Positions 1 through 9,186 of a stretch of DNA of 15,202 nucleotides are shown here, in pieces (position 1 is the stretch's first letter; every line of letters begins with the position of its first letter). Both the position numbers and the translations under genes were made by a program. Source of the DNA: Stephanodiscus triporus (Eukaryota > Bacillariophyta > Thalassiosirophyceae > Thalassiosirales > Thalassiosiraceae); the NCBI GenBank assembly GCA_036939755.1, contig JALLAZ010000461.1, forward strand, positions 1-15,202, given 5' to 3'. The notes beneath the pieces are model-generated. The model searched no databases, was not told the DNA's origin, and saw nothing but the letters and a program-made list of their open reading frames with translations.

Positions 1-483
1 TTTACATCCCCAAACCATGCCCCAAGTGAGACTTCCTATTTTTCAACCTGCCCTACAATATCTAAGTGGTGGATGTGAGGTCGGAAGTTGCGATATTTAG
101 AAATCAAGTTGTCTATTGAGGTTGAGGTCAAACGTACAGTACAAGATTACTTCTCTTGGTCTTTTGGGTCCTGCTGGCTTCCAAGTAAGTTTTTTTTAAA
201 AAGCTACGCAAATCCAACCTCCCCCTTTTGCTGCTGTAATTGACCCCTTACCATCATGCAACGGCAACGCCCTTCGACCAGAAGCCTCAGCACACTGTCG
301 GCTTGCGATGTGTTGCTCGGTTTGGTCGGGCGGGTCGACTGTGGTGAGCATGACCAATTTCAAAAATAGTTAAAAAATGCATCATCATCTAGCTTCTTAA
401 TTGACCCAGTGTAGCTGGATAAAATTGGTGTTAAATGCAATATAATTTGATTACTATGTGCTATCTGTATGGGAGTTGGAATA
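1..483. other. Intergenic, no gene recognised
   Basis: No convincing coding stretch, RNA gene or repeat is visible here. The sequence mixes AT-rich runs with a more GC-rich patch around 240-350. A gene lying further left could end or begin here, but the window edge prevents a decision. Confidence 0.5.
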
Positions 484-1382
484 GGTGACGGGGATTGCCC
501 GTTGCCAGTGGGCCGCTTCACCGTAGTTTGTTTTGATTTGCCAGCCCTCGGTCCTCCCTGCCCACGTGGGATTTTTGCCTGTGTTTGTGGTCGATGCCAC
601 CTCCATCATCCCCTCCACCCTCTCCAATAAAGCAACACTAATAGATCTTGCTCGTAGCTCCGATCTCAACGCCATATGTGGGTACAACTTTGCTATGGAA
701 AAGGACGAATTCCATATGTTTGCCCAACTGGTCCTTGGGCTTTGCCCAGGCAAACAACAACACTCCTTTGTTAATAGTATGCTCCTCAAGGACTTTGTTG
801 TGATTTCTAACCTCACTGCTGTTTTTGCCCTCAATGAGCCTTAGGATCACCACATTCTTGCACACAGACTTACCCATTTCTCCCTCCTTTTACTAGATGT
901 GGATGTCCTCACCAAAAAATCATTTTCATGGTGTGGGGGGACAACGATGTCGCTCATCGTAATCTCAGCAGACCGCAAGACAAAATCTTGCCCTCACCCA
1001 ATGTCGGCTCATCTTACTCGCTTGTGTGGCTAACAACACCTTTCATTTGTGGCTCACCACTTCCTTCAACAGTGGAATGATCGTTCCTCCTGATGCCGCC
1101 CCCCTACAACACCTTCCTTCTGGGGTGTGCAATATCCTTCATCCCATCCGCCTTAACGATGCTGCCATCTACGTCCGTGAACCTCTTCATCTTCACTCCA
1201 GACACAACCGCATTTGTATCCTTCAACATAACGTACATCAAGATCCACTCAATCCTCTCTCCTCCAACTTCATGGACATAAACATTATTTTTGGCTGGTA
1301 TCGTGATCTTCTTCTTGGTGGTAACCATTCCACAGATTCCACTGGACTTGACAACCATATCTTTGCTGCCTATGGCCTTTAT
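484..1382 (-). pseudogene. Possible decayed coding region, unidentified
   Basis: The minus strand is purine-rich and codon-like over about 900 bases, but the open stretches lie in different frames. They run from about 1382 to 1104 (containing ITIPAKNNVYVHEVGGERIE), then 1111-1017 in a shifted frame, then 877-638 (containing VLLFAWAKPKDQLGKHMEFV), then about 650-484 in a further frame (containing VALLERVEGMMEVAS). Stops or frame changes separate them and no short GT-AG introns join them neatly. I recognise no family. Either a frameshifted pseudogene or mobile-element remnant, or an intron-rich gene whose structure I cannot solve. Plus-strand ORFs over the same bases (533-844, 1026-1397) are probably shadows, because the pyrimidine bias points to coding on the other strand. 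Confidence 0.3.
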
Positions 1383-1397
1383 CTATCCACTACTTAA

Positions 1398-1818
1398 AAC
1401 CACAATCTACATGTTGACAAAAAATGCACCACCCCCTCTTCCCCCGTGGCTCCCAAATGACTGTCTTTTTCGATGGCTTTGCAAAGATTGACAACTCATT
1501 CAGATACCATAAGCAGGAGAATTCAATAAGGGCTCTGCAAGCCCAATGATCCGGAGATAGAAAAAATATCCGGCGCATAAGCCTCCTTTCATGGTAGCGA
1601 TTAAAAGTATTATGATTATTATTAAGGCTTTTGGGAAAAAAAGTGCACACGATATGCTCCAACCCAAGAGGCGGGATCCCTCTTAAATCCCCGATGTAAC
1701 ATTTGAGGCGGGAGTCGGATTCTATTTTATCTGGCGTTTCACTAATTAAAAAAGAACGATGACATGTATCTACTCGTGCATCATTTTATACACTGTCCGT
1801 GACAGTACGCACTCGATC
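1398..1818. other. Intergenic, 3' side of the proteasome-like gene
   Basis: This AT-rich stretch lies downstream of the minus-strand stop at 1819 and should contain that gene's 3' UTR. No canonical AATAAA on the minus strand was found close to the stop. A minus ORF at 1390-1662 shows no recognisable family or low-complexity protein features and is treated as chance. Confidence 0.45.
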
Positions 1819-3153
1819 TCAATTATTCAGCCTCAATACTCGAGCAACATCATATTCAGTAAGGCGATATGTCCCTTGATTGGATGAAGTGATCACAACT
1901 TCCATCTGAGGAAGGGTCGACTGATGCCGGCTGGATTCAGAAGTTACTAATAATTTGGTCAGAGATGACGAATGAGGATCGCCTCGATTCTGCCACTCTT
2001 CTACTAATGATGATGTGACCGTTTGCAGAACCTGACGCATAAATAATGCTTTGGCGTTGCCATTTTTACTGTTCCCAGGACTGATATTTATTGGAGAGTT
2101 GGAAACCCCGAAAGAAATGTTTTGTAACCGACTTATTAACATACTTTTCAAGCGTCGTTGGGATCGAACAGATCCTCCCGAAATCATGATTTGAGGAGAG
2201 GTTGCAGGAGTCCCTGTAGTTTCTCCATGGCCCAAACTGATCTTGTTGTTTTGAACAGTTGATAAAGCATTCCTCCATCCTCCGTTTGGATGGGTTTCGC
2301 ACATCGCCACCCTTGCCCCACGCCATGGCTGAGTATTGTTGTCTTCGTGAATAACATCAGGGCAACAGTCAACACCAGCCAATAAAAGAGATGCACCCAA
2401 TGGCCTCAACCCCCCCCCGAACGCATGCTTTTGACATTCGTCTGCAATTGCACGTGAGAGGCGAAGTACAGTTTCTGATGGTTGCGTGAAAATAGATTGA
2501 CGTCGAAAAAAATGAGTGGCACTGCCATGACTACTCTCATCAACCGTGCTGACACCAACCGGACTCAAACCCAAACGATGCCAACCCATCAAACGTTGCT
2601 CTTGTTCTAGATGAGAATAGATTATCTGCAGCAATGTTGTGGCATCTGATAATAGGCCCGATAGCCCCACGAGGATTGTTGAATGCTGAAACGAGGAGGC
2701 ACGGGAGGAAAGTGGAACTTCAATAATTCTAAATTGCGCCCGCTGATGATTTTCTTTTATCAGTGAGTTTATTTCGTTCATATCTCGCTGTTCCAATTGT
2801 CCGTCTGTAGCTTCCCCTCCTCTTTCAGGAGAATTCGCTTGAATTGTGGAGAGAGATGTGGCAGATGATGGCGGTGGGGATATTGTTGCCATGATCAGTA
2901 CGGTGTCGCCACCGCCTGGCAGGCCGACGCCAATACTTACTATGGGGTTGCTTTCCTCGCGTACACACGCGTTGGTGGCGTATTCCACTTGCAGTAATCT
3001 CCCATCAGGTGTGAATTGTGGTGTGGTCAGGTCGTAGTCATATGCGGCGTACCGGCGGCTGTGGTGACCACTAGAGCTGCCATGACTGCTGGCAAGGGCA
3101 TATGACAAGATTGCTAGGACTAGTAGAAGGAAGAAACGCAGGATGAATGTCAT
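1819..3153 (-). CDS. Divergent proteasome alpha-type subunit homologue with a signal peptide
   Basis: A 444-residue intronless protein. Residues 1-22 form a classical signal peptide: one Arg, then a Leu/Val/Ile/Ala core ending in Ala-Ser. Residues 38-62 carry the proteasome alpha N-terminal signature, seen as YDYDLTTPQFTPDGRLLQVE. Further alpha-subunit landmarks follow: VSIGVG near 72-77, the G-L-x-x-D-A segment (164-171), GLRPLGASLLLAGVD (248-262) and ETHPNGGW (286-293), matching the family's vRPfGvslLiaGvD...dPsG pattern. Ordinary alpha subunits are about 230-260 residues and cytosolic or nuclear. Here the fold is widened by a Ser/Pro-rich insertion (about 92-135) and a roughly 150-residue unrecognised C-terminal extension. 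Alpha subunits are non-catalytic, so proteolysis is not implied. There is no Phe at the signal cleavage site, which argues against plastid stroma; the ER/secretory route or the periplastidal compartment are possible. A run of nine C at 2410-2418 encodes Gly-Gly-Gly. Family call firm, function and location inferred. Confidence 0.82.
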   Translation of the reverse strand: MTFILRFFLLLVLAILSYALASSHGSSSGHHSRRYAAYDYDLTTPQFTPDGRLLQVEYATNACVREESNPIVSIGVGLPGGGDTVLIMATISPPPSSATSLSTIQANSPERGGEATDGQLEQRDMNEINSLIKENHQRAQFRIIEVPLSSRASSFQHSTILVGLSGLLSDATTLLQIIYSHLEQEQRLMGWHRLGLSPVGVSTVDESSHGSATHFFRRQSIFTQPSETVLRLSRAIADECQKHAFGGGLRPLGASLLLAGVDCCPDVIHEDNNTQPWRGARVAMCETHPNGGWRNALSTVQNNKISLGHGETTGTPATSPQIMISGGSVRSQRRLKSMLISRLQNISFGVSNSPINISPGNSKNGNAKALFMRQVLQTVTSSLVEEWQNRGDPHSSSLTKLLVTSESSRHQSTLPQMEVVITSSNQGTYRLTEYDVARVLRLNN

Positions 3154-3447
3154 CTGACGGATTCGTTGCTGATCATCTGCGGGGTGGCTCGATAGTAGTA
3201 CCTAGAGCAAGAGATGAGGACGGGACAAGGAGATCGCGATAAGGGAGCAAAAAATAAACGCAACTGGCGCGGCGACGGGGAAAGGCTCCCCCCGGCCCCG
3301 CCCCTACGAGTTCAACCCCTATCACGCTTTGTTAGATTTTTTTTTTCCTCTACGTACCTGTTCCTACTGAAAGTGCACTCAGGAAGCAGCTCCGATCCAG
3401 AATCAATCCCACCCTCGCTCCTCGCTCCTAAACTCTCATATCCATAT
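3154..3447. promoter_or_regulatory. Divergent promoter region, proteasome-like / OCD-like pair
   Basis: These 294 bp separate two start codons facing away from each other, so both promoters and 5' UTRs must lie here. The right half has a pyrimidine-rich run around 3338-3352, upstream of the OCD-like start. An in-frame ATG at 3214 would extend the OCD-like protein by 78 residues of unlikely composition, so I treat that stretch as leader. No specific factor site is identified. Confidence 0.5.
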
Positions 3448-4596
3448 ATGTTATCGTCGATCATTCGAAAGGTTGGGGCTCCTCCCCTTAAGAAGCTCTT
3501 CGGACTTCAGGCATCTCGTGCTTTCGCCACCAGTGGATTCCCCCCTCCCCGACTTTTCGACTACGAGACGGTCACGGGCAACTTAACCGTCGGCGACGCA
3601 ATCGCATCCGTGGAGGAGGCATTCAAGGCTCTTGCCAAGGGTAAGGTGGATGTACCTATGCCGATGCACATTGGGATTGACGAGAGTAATGTGGCTGGCC
3701 CCGGTGATTGCCACATCAAAGGAGGATGTGAGTACCTCTCTAGGCATTTCGAATGTTAACATCGTGCTTCACCCTAGAATATAATCACGACGATCCCTTC
3801 GCTTGGATATTTGGCAGATGTTTCTAGCACGCCAACTTTTACCGTAAAGCTTGCATGTGTATCCTTTTATAACAATGCGAAGAAGAACCTTCCGCCCGGC
3901 TCTGGTATTTTCATCGTAGTTTGCGCTAGTACCGGCGCCCCGCTTGGTGTCTTCCAGGAGAATAGGTTCATGACTGATCTTCGTACCGGAGCAGCAGGTG
4001 CAATTGCAATGAAGTATTGCACGAACCCCGACCAAGATGTTGTTGGTTTCATCGGATGTGGTGCCATTGCAAAAAACATGGCACGCGCCGCAGCGACCGT
4101 GCGCCCGTACAAGGGAATAGCATTCGCACTTGAAGGTGCGGAGGCGTTTGCGAAGGAGATGTCGGAGGAGCTGGGTGTGCCTTTCGAAGTGGCTGCGTCT
4201 GCCCAGGACCTTTGTCGAAAGTCAGACATCATCTACACTCAAACCACTGGTGGTTCTACAGTTCTGGAGAAAGATTGGCTAAATCCTAAGGGTGTCACGA
4301 TCATTGCGTCTGGGTCGGATCAGCCAACGAAAAATGAGATACCACCTGATGTGCTCGCGGCCTCAAAATACATCAGTGACTTGACTAAACAGACGAGGAA
4401 AGTTGGAGAACTCCGATCAGCCTTAGCAGCAGGCGTCATGACTGATGATGACGTGTATGCAGAATTGGGTGAAGTTGTGAACGGCGACAAAGCTGGACGT
4501 GAGGGGAAAGAGATCATTGTGGTTGATTTGACTGGAACTGGAGCTCAGGATGCTGCAATCGGTCAAGTTGCTTGGGATAAACTTAGTCAGCTATAA
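3448..4596 (+). CDS. Ornithine cyclodeaminase / mu-crystallin family protein, mitochondrial
   Basis: Two exons, 3448-3727 and 3818-4596, joined by a 90-nt phase-1 intron (donor GTGAGT, acceptor GGCAG). Splicing restores the conserved segment HIKGGYVSSTPTFTVKLA and gives 352 residues, the usual family length. Residues 1-28 look like a mitochondrial presequence: Arg/Lys/Ser/Ala-rich, no acids, ending RAFATSG. Family landmarks are substrate-side Lys91 and Lys104, MTDLRTGAAGA (145-155) and a Rossmann dinucleotide motif GFIGCGAIAKNMA (170-182). SGSDQPTKNEI (258-268) holds the Asp equivalent to the proposed catalytic Asp of bacterial ornithine cyclodeaminase. Family members use NAD(P)H or NAD+ on amino or imino acids (ornithine to proline, ketimine reduction, alanine dehydrogenase). 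The sequence alone does not tell which reaction applies. The start at 3448 was chosen because the presequence begins there. Family call strong, substrate unknown. Confidence 0.88.
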
Positions 4597-4969
4597 GTTT
4601 TGTTTTACTTTCAAACTTAATAGAGTTCTTGAATCTTCTCGATGTGATCGTTCCTGCACGATAAGTTGATTCATGGATGGAGATGGTTAGCCACAGCATT
4701 TCTTTCATTATACAGCCACAGACCTGTTGTGGTACTTAATTACTCGAGTGCGACTACCTTCCTTTAGTGATGAGCTACTTCAACTAACGGTAGAGTCAGA
4801 TTGTTGCAGATGCCATCTCTGGATTTCTTCGTTCAGATCATGTGGCTCGGGCTGCGACAATGTAGGTTCTTGGCTCTCGGCGTAGAAGTGGTTAAACGTT
4901 TTAGTCTATTATCGAGTACTGATTTACAATAAGTACATAAATACAAAGCCTAATTTCATCTCGATACGA
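4597..4969. other. Convergent 3' intergenic region
   Basis: The OCD-like gene (plus) and the Ser-rich gene (minus) end facing each other across 373 bp. The stretch should hold both 3' UTRs. No AATAAA was seen close to either stop, and no coding or RNA feature is recognisable. Confidence 0.5.
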
Positions 4970-6561
4970 TCACTTCCAGCGCCGAACAAAAGGAGAATCT
5001 CTAAACCGTCTGGAACGTTTAAAGGAAACACGACTCACAGTGTCACTCCTATCGTCATCGACGTGACAATATTGCGATGGCTGGTAGGAGCGGGTGTCCG
5101 CGGCTGTTTCATCATCGGAGCGAGAATATTCAGAGGGCTGGTAGTAGCTGCTGCCCACTTCTGTTCCATAATAACTTAAATCTTCCCTGTGGTAGCGACT
5201 GCATTGTGGCAAGCCGGGTTGGCGGTATGACCTGGCCTCGCCAATATTGATTTTGGTAGACCTTCCCAAACCTACCTCGCGTTGAATACACAATTCCATA
5301 CTATCGTCATCGTCAGATTCACTTCGTACTCCATGTTCTTGAGACCAATCATCAGCATCTTCTGACGCTACGTCGTCTTTTGCTGACTTTCTTATATCGC
5401 GATCGTCCTTTTCACTACCATCATTGGGCACACGATTAGGACTACAGAAAACATTTCTCTTTGTGCGCAGATAATGTCGATGAATGGATGAGAAGAAATT
5501 TCCTTGCACAGAGTTGCATACATGAACGTATAGGGTATACTTACAATGACATCAAATGGGCTTCTCGTCGAAGAGGAACCACTTTCGTTCGCAGGAGTTA
5601 ATCCAACAATTTCACCTATGAATGATGTGAGAGAACACGATGCATACGCCTCAAAAGGTGTATTTACACGATGATATTGCTCGTCATCCTTATTGTATTC
5701 GGACATGCCAACGTCGACCCCGATACCCGAGAGTGCGATAGCTGAAACTTTTGAGTTTCTGTTCGTAACTGATAAATTCCTTTGATATGTGTGCGTGACA
5801 GATTCCATTCGTTTGACTGAATCATCGTCGGAGTCATAATCAGACTCACTGGCTGATTTCATGAGAGAAACCTTTCTCAAATCATCCTTCCGATCAAATT
5901 GATGCAGTCTTGGTGAATTACTCGTCAAAGTGCAGCTAGTAGAACTGAATCTAGATGACGATGTGCCTACAGTAAGAGAGAGTTCTGATGGTCCCGAAAA
6001 ATGTGAGGTGCTGGATATAGGTTTGGCTGAATTGGTGGGAAGAGGCCGCACAGGCAAAGTACTGGTCGTATGTTTTGCAAGACTGTCTAATGGTCGATAG
6101 TAAGTCGTAGATAAAGAGGTATCGTTGCTTTTCACCATTTCGGCTCTGCTTGAGCCTTTGTCGCTCTCCTTTGACATGTCCAACTTCATCCGCCGCAGTA
6201 GGTGAGTTGCATTGGAGATCACAACATCGTTTTGACCATAGTCACTAGTGGAATCACTCTCCAGACCCCAACTGTTATTTGCGGTCGTCGATGTACTGGT
6301 TGACGCTGTCGTCGTCCTCTTTATGGGTATCTGATGCTGTCGCAACACAGAATCTCGCAATTTCACTCCATTCAATTGCTCCGCACATTGCATAACTTTT
6401 GGAGAAGAATACCCCGACAGAGCATGTTTTTCTAAATGCTCGTTGAGAGTGCAGTGGCGCTCACAACTCATCGATGCAAGACGGCCGTCCTGTGCAAGGG
6501 GTGTATGGCGATGACGACGCCGAGCCGCAGCTGAACCATCACTTTTCTGACGAGAGCCCAT
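4970..6561 (-). CDS. Ser/Thr-rich, probably disordered protein of unknown function
   Basis: Two exons on the minus strand, 6561-5545 and 5458-4970, with an 86-nt phase-0 intron. The donor is a consensus GTAAGT; the acceptor is a weaker CACAAAG, the only AG nearby that keeps frame. The product is 501 residues. I recognise no domain. Visible features: a basic N-terminus (AAARRRHRH), a Cys/His-containing stretch at 33-38, long Ser/Thr runs over about 80-230, an acidic patch SDYDSDDDS, and a second acidic patch SESDDDDS near 385-392. Near the C-terminus two imperfect copies of YQPS(E/Q)Y are each followed by Asp-rich residues (about 445-456 and 464-475), and the protein ends in a basic tail with RRFR and VRRWK. 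No signal peptide or membrane segment. The composition suggests a phosphorylated, disordered, possibly nuclear protein. If the intron is retained the frame ends at 5392, giving 389 residues. Confidence 0.68.
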
Positions 6562-6993
6562 TATTTGAGGATCTTTTCCTCCCCAGGAGGTGGGTACCTC
6601 TCTTCAACGATATATGAGTCTCCTCTTCCACCCTCTTTTATTTTGCAGCATGTTGTTGTTTGCGGTGGGTCCGAGGTCGTCGGCGTCAAATTGGTTTCGG
6701 CACCTGGACGTTCGTTGTTGTTAACGACGATATGGTAAATATTTTTCTCCTTTCTCCTTGTGTTCTTCGAGAGTTTCTGTCGCCGAAGGGGGGTTGCGTG
6801 AATCAGAGAATCAATAGATGCTTACCCGCAACTCTGAGATTATGTAGTTACGGAACTCTTACCCTTGGAAACGTATGCGTGGAATTCTAAACACGTTGGA
6901 ATTAATAGAAAAAGATACGCAAGTTGAACCAAAGTAGACAGACCTCGTTTTCACAGCGTCGTCACAATCCTCTCACACTCCCCCATCATCACC
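6562..6993. promoter_or_regulatory. Divergent promoter region, Ser-rich gene / PsbQ pair
   Basis: These 432 bp lie between two divergent starts and must hold the promoter of a presumably highly expressed, light-related gene (PsbQ type) as well as that of the Ser-rich protein. The bases just before 6994 are C/T/A-rich, as expected of a leader. A plus ORF at 6660-6890 has no recognisable protein features and is probably chance. I cannot name any transcription-factor site. Confidence 0.5.
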
Positions 6994-7629
6994 ATGAAGC
7001 TCTCTCTTGTCGCCACCCTCGTCGCCTCGGTTTCCGCCTTTGCCCCCCAGGCCAACAATGCCCGGCCAACTGTGGCCTTGCAGGCCGAGAACTCCCGTCG
7101 TGAGGCTCTGTCCTCCATCGTTGCTGCCGGCGTTGCTATCCTCCCCGCTGTCGCCAACGCCGCTGCTGGCGAGAGTCCCCGTTTCTCTGTTTTCGGACTG
7201 ATCGGCGACGGAGGAGCTTACTCAGAGGGTGCTGCTTTCGGCAGTGATCAATCCACCCCCCTTTACTCACCTTACTCTGTCTACGGTGAGGCGAACGAAG
7301 CCTCTCTCTACAAGCAGGGAAACGTCGAGGAGATTAAGCGTAAGAAGGGCTTCATCGCTGAATCCCAAAAGCGCCTCGCATTACTTCCGGGATACGTTGC
7401 GAAGAAGCAATGGTTCAATGTTAAAGATGAATTGACCCGTTACATGTACGAGACCCGTGGTGCTGTCCGCGGCCTTGCCCAGACTGAGGAACAGAAGAAA
7501 ATTGCCAAGTCCTTCTTCCAAGCTATTGAGGAGGCCAGTCTTCAAGCAACTCTCAAGAACCAAGACAAGTGCGCTGCTGCCTCTGCTGACTCCGCCAAGT
7601 TCCTTGACCAATTCGTTGCCTCTCTCTAA
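6994..7629 (+). CDS. psbQ: PsbQ-family extrinsic photosystem II protein (oxygen-evolving enhancer 3 type), plastid lumen
   Basis: A 211-residue intronless protein that stabilises the oxygen-evolving complex on the lumenal side of photosystem II. Targeting is three-part: signal peptide 1-15 ending SVSA, with Phe16-Ala-Pro at the cleavage point (the ASAFAP-type motif of secondary red plastids); a short transit region; then Arg35-Arg36 followed by a hydrophobic stretch ending AVANA (52-56), a twin-arginine thylakoid signal. The mature part of about 155 residues contains PRFSVFGLIGDGG, SPYSVYGEA and Lys/Glu-rich helices as expected for the PsbQ four-helix bundle, including a stretch reading KGFIAESQKRLALLPGYVAK. 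Third positions are strongly C-rich, unlike neighbouring genes, which fits high expression. It could instead be the related diatom protein Psb31, but length and the N-terminal mature segment favour PsbQ' (OEE3). Confidence 0.88.
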   Translation: MKLSLVATLVASVSAFAPQANNARPTVALQAENSRREALSSIVAAGVAILPAVANAAAGESPRFSVFGLIGDGGAYSEGAAFGSDQSTPLYSPYSVYGEANEASLYKQGNVEEIKRKKGFIAESQKRLALLPGYVAKKQWFNVKDELTRYMYETRGAVRGLAQTEEQKKIAKSFFQAIEEASLQATLKNQDKCAAASADSAKFLDQFVASL

Positions 7630-8258
7630 GTGTCCACAGCGATCAAGTTTTCTGAATTCTGGCGAGGTATCCATGTTGTACCCTTTTCTTGGATGATGGA
7701 TAGATACCTCTCCAATAAAATACATCATGCTCTCCAGAGTATGACACACAAGTTTTGAAGGTCAATTCCTTTAAAGGTTGCTTAGAAATTTTACGCGGTT
7801 AGATTGAGGAAATTCAATGTCGTAAAATAGACCATCTTTCTCATTCGATTAACCAAGTATAATTGCGCTAGTTTTTCATCGTTTCCAACACTCTTCTTTC
7901 GGACGCAGGTAACTTCGTAAGATGAGTGGGCCCATTTATATGTGGATTATGAGTACTGTCGACTAATCCAATTGATAGCTAGATACCTAAGGTTAGTCTA
8001 CACATTATTTTGTGCCGGCCCAGCAAGGGACGATGAGAAAGTCGAGTACTAAGTTTTTCCATGGATCTATGAACAGGCATTAATTTCAGCATGATGTTGT
8101 AACCCCCCCCATCGTCGCTAAAGCAAGCCTGGATTTTATTACAGAATTACTCTTTAGATGCAAGAGATCAATAGTGCATTCCCTCAAATCAACGAACGCC
8201 CAGATCCAAATAAAAAATTTCTTCCTACTACTTCTCTGGCCGTCTAAGGCTGATTTTC
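7630..8258. other. Convergent 3' intergenic region between PsbQ and uL22m
   Basis: This 629-bp stretch separates two genes that end facing each other. It should hold both 3' UTRs and possibly a silent spacer. Candidate poly(A) signals are AATAAA at 7714-7719 (plus) and the complement of AATAAA at 8135-8140 (minus, about 120 nt beyond the uL22m stop). A run of eight to nine C lies near 8103. No coding or structured RNA feature is recognised. Confidence 0.5.
7714..7719 (+). terminator. Candidate poly(A) signal AATAAA of the PsbQ gene
   Basis: The hexamer lies 85 nt after the stop codon, a plausible distance for 3' end formation. Stramenopile genes often lack a strict AATAAA, so use of the site is uncertain. 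Confidence 0.35.
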
Positions 8259-9186
8259 TTACTTCTTCTTCTCCTCTTCTTCCTTCTTTTTCCTCGCATC
8301 TTCCTCAAGCTGGGCAGCCATTGCTTCGAGCTCGGCAAGTTCTTCGCGCTCCACCCTTGACTTTTCATAATCTTCTCGCGCAGACTTCAAATATTCTAAC
8401 CACTTCCTTTTCTGATTCACCGACGTAGCTTGCAACAATTTGGTGGGGAAATCAATCTCCCTCAATACAAGTCGAATATGGGAGTGCCTGCGATGTTTTT
8501 TACCAGCACTGAACGAGTTCGAATGTAAGATAGACGACATTGGTGTAAGACAAAAGTGTAGCGAAAATTCCAGCTATCGTCCAAGGAAAGAGAACCTCCA
8601 TGTCAGCCAGTCCAAACACTCACCGACCTCGCCCCATGATCTTAATCCTCTTCAAATGCGAGCCGTGAGTAGAAAAACACTCCGCGACCTCCAACTGACT
8701 CGGCTGTATCCCATCTCTACGATCGGCCTCATTGGCAGTGTCCCGAATAACCTTGGCTACGAGGGGCGCCATCCTCTTCTGACAGAACATGAGCTGCTTC
8801 AACGCCTCGGGCACCGTCAGCCCAGCCGCGAATTGGCATACCAAATTCATCCTCCACGGGGAGTGCCGTATGCCCTTCTCGGCGCCGATGTACGTCCGCA
8901 GCTGCTTGATGCGGCGCTTGATGATGAACGGCTTAACCTTCAGGTGCCGGTTGGCGTGCGCGAAGGCGGCGAAATCCACAGCCTTGTCCTGGGGGGGGAC
9001 GGCCCCCAGCGTAGACGTTGCGCCGTAGTCAGATCCGCTGGCCTCGATGCGTCTAACGGGGATGACGCTCGAGAGGCATCGCATCCCTCGATTGTGTGGA
9101 AACTTGGGAGTGATCGCATGCGTCGAAATCAATTGCCGCGTGCCGATTATCAGCCGCGACATCCGACAAGAAAGCGCCTGGGCCAT
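8259..9186 (-). CDS. mrpl22: Mitochondrial large-subunit ribosomal protein uL22m
   Basis: Two exons on the minus strand, 9186-8624 and 8508-8259, separated by a 115-nt phase-2 intron (donor GTGAGT, acceptor TTCAG). Splicing creates the conserved junction MGRGRAGKKHRRHSHIRLVL and gives 270 residues. The L22 core spans about 105-208: RHSPWRMNLVCQFAAGLTV, the EALKQL helix, LVAKVIRDTANEA and the basic GRGR...HRR loop that lines the exit tunnel, then the strand SHIRLVLREI. Residues 1-46 resemble a mitochondrial presequence rich in Arg, Ser and Leu and lack an ER signal or FAP motif. This argues against plastid targeting; rpl22 is normally plastid-encoded in diatoms. The C-terminal 60 residues are a charged Glu/Lys coiled-coil-like tail beyond the core. 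Divergently placed with the kinase gene. Confidence 0.9.

Noticed and set aside
1026..1397. Plus-strand ORF of 123 codons
   Set aside because: Pyrimidine bias and more protein-like reading on the opposite strand suggest it is a shadow; no family features.
3214..3447. In-frame ATG extending the OCD-like protein by 78 residues
   Set aside because: The extra residues are Arg/Pro-rich without family similarity, and a clean mitochondrial presequence begins at the ATG at 3448.
6660..6890. 76-codon plus ORF upstream of PsbQ
   Set aside because: No recognisable protein features, and it sits in the shared promoter region.
7007..7696. Several ORFs in other frames across the PsbQ gene
   Set aside because: They are shadows of the strongly biased PsbQ reading frame.
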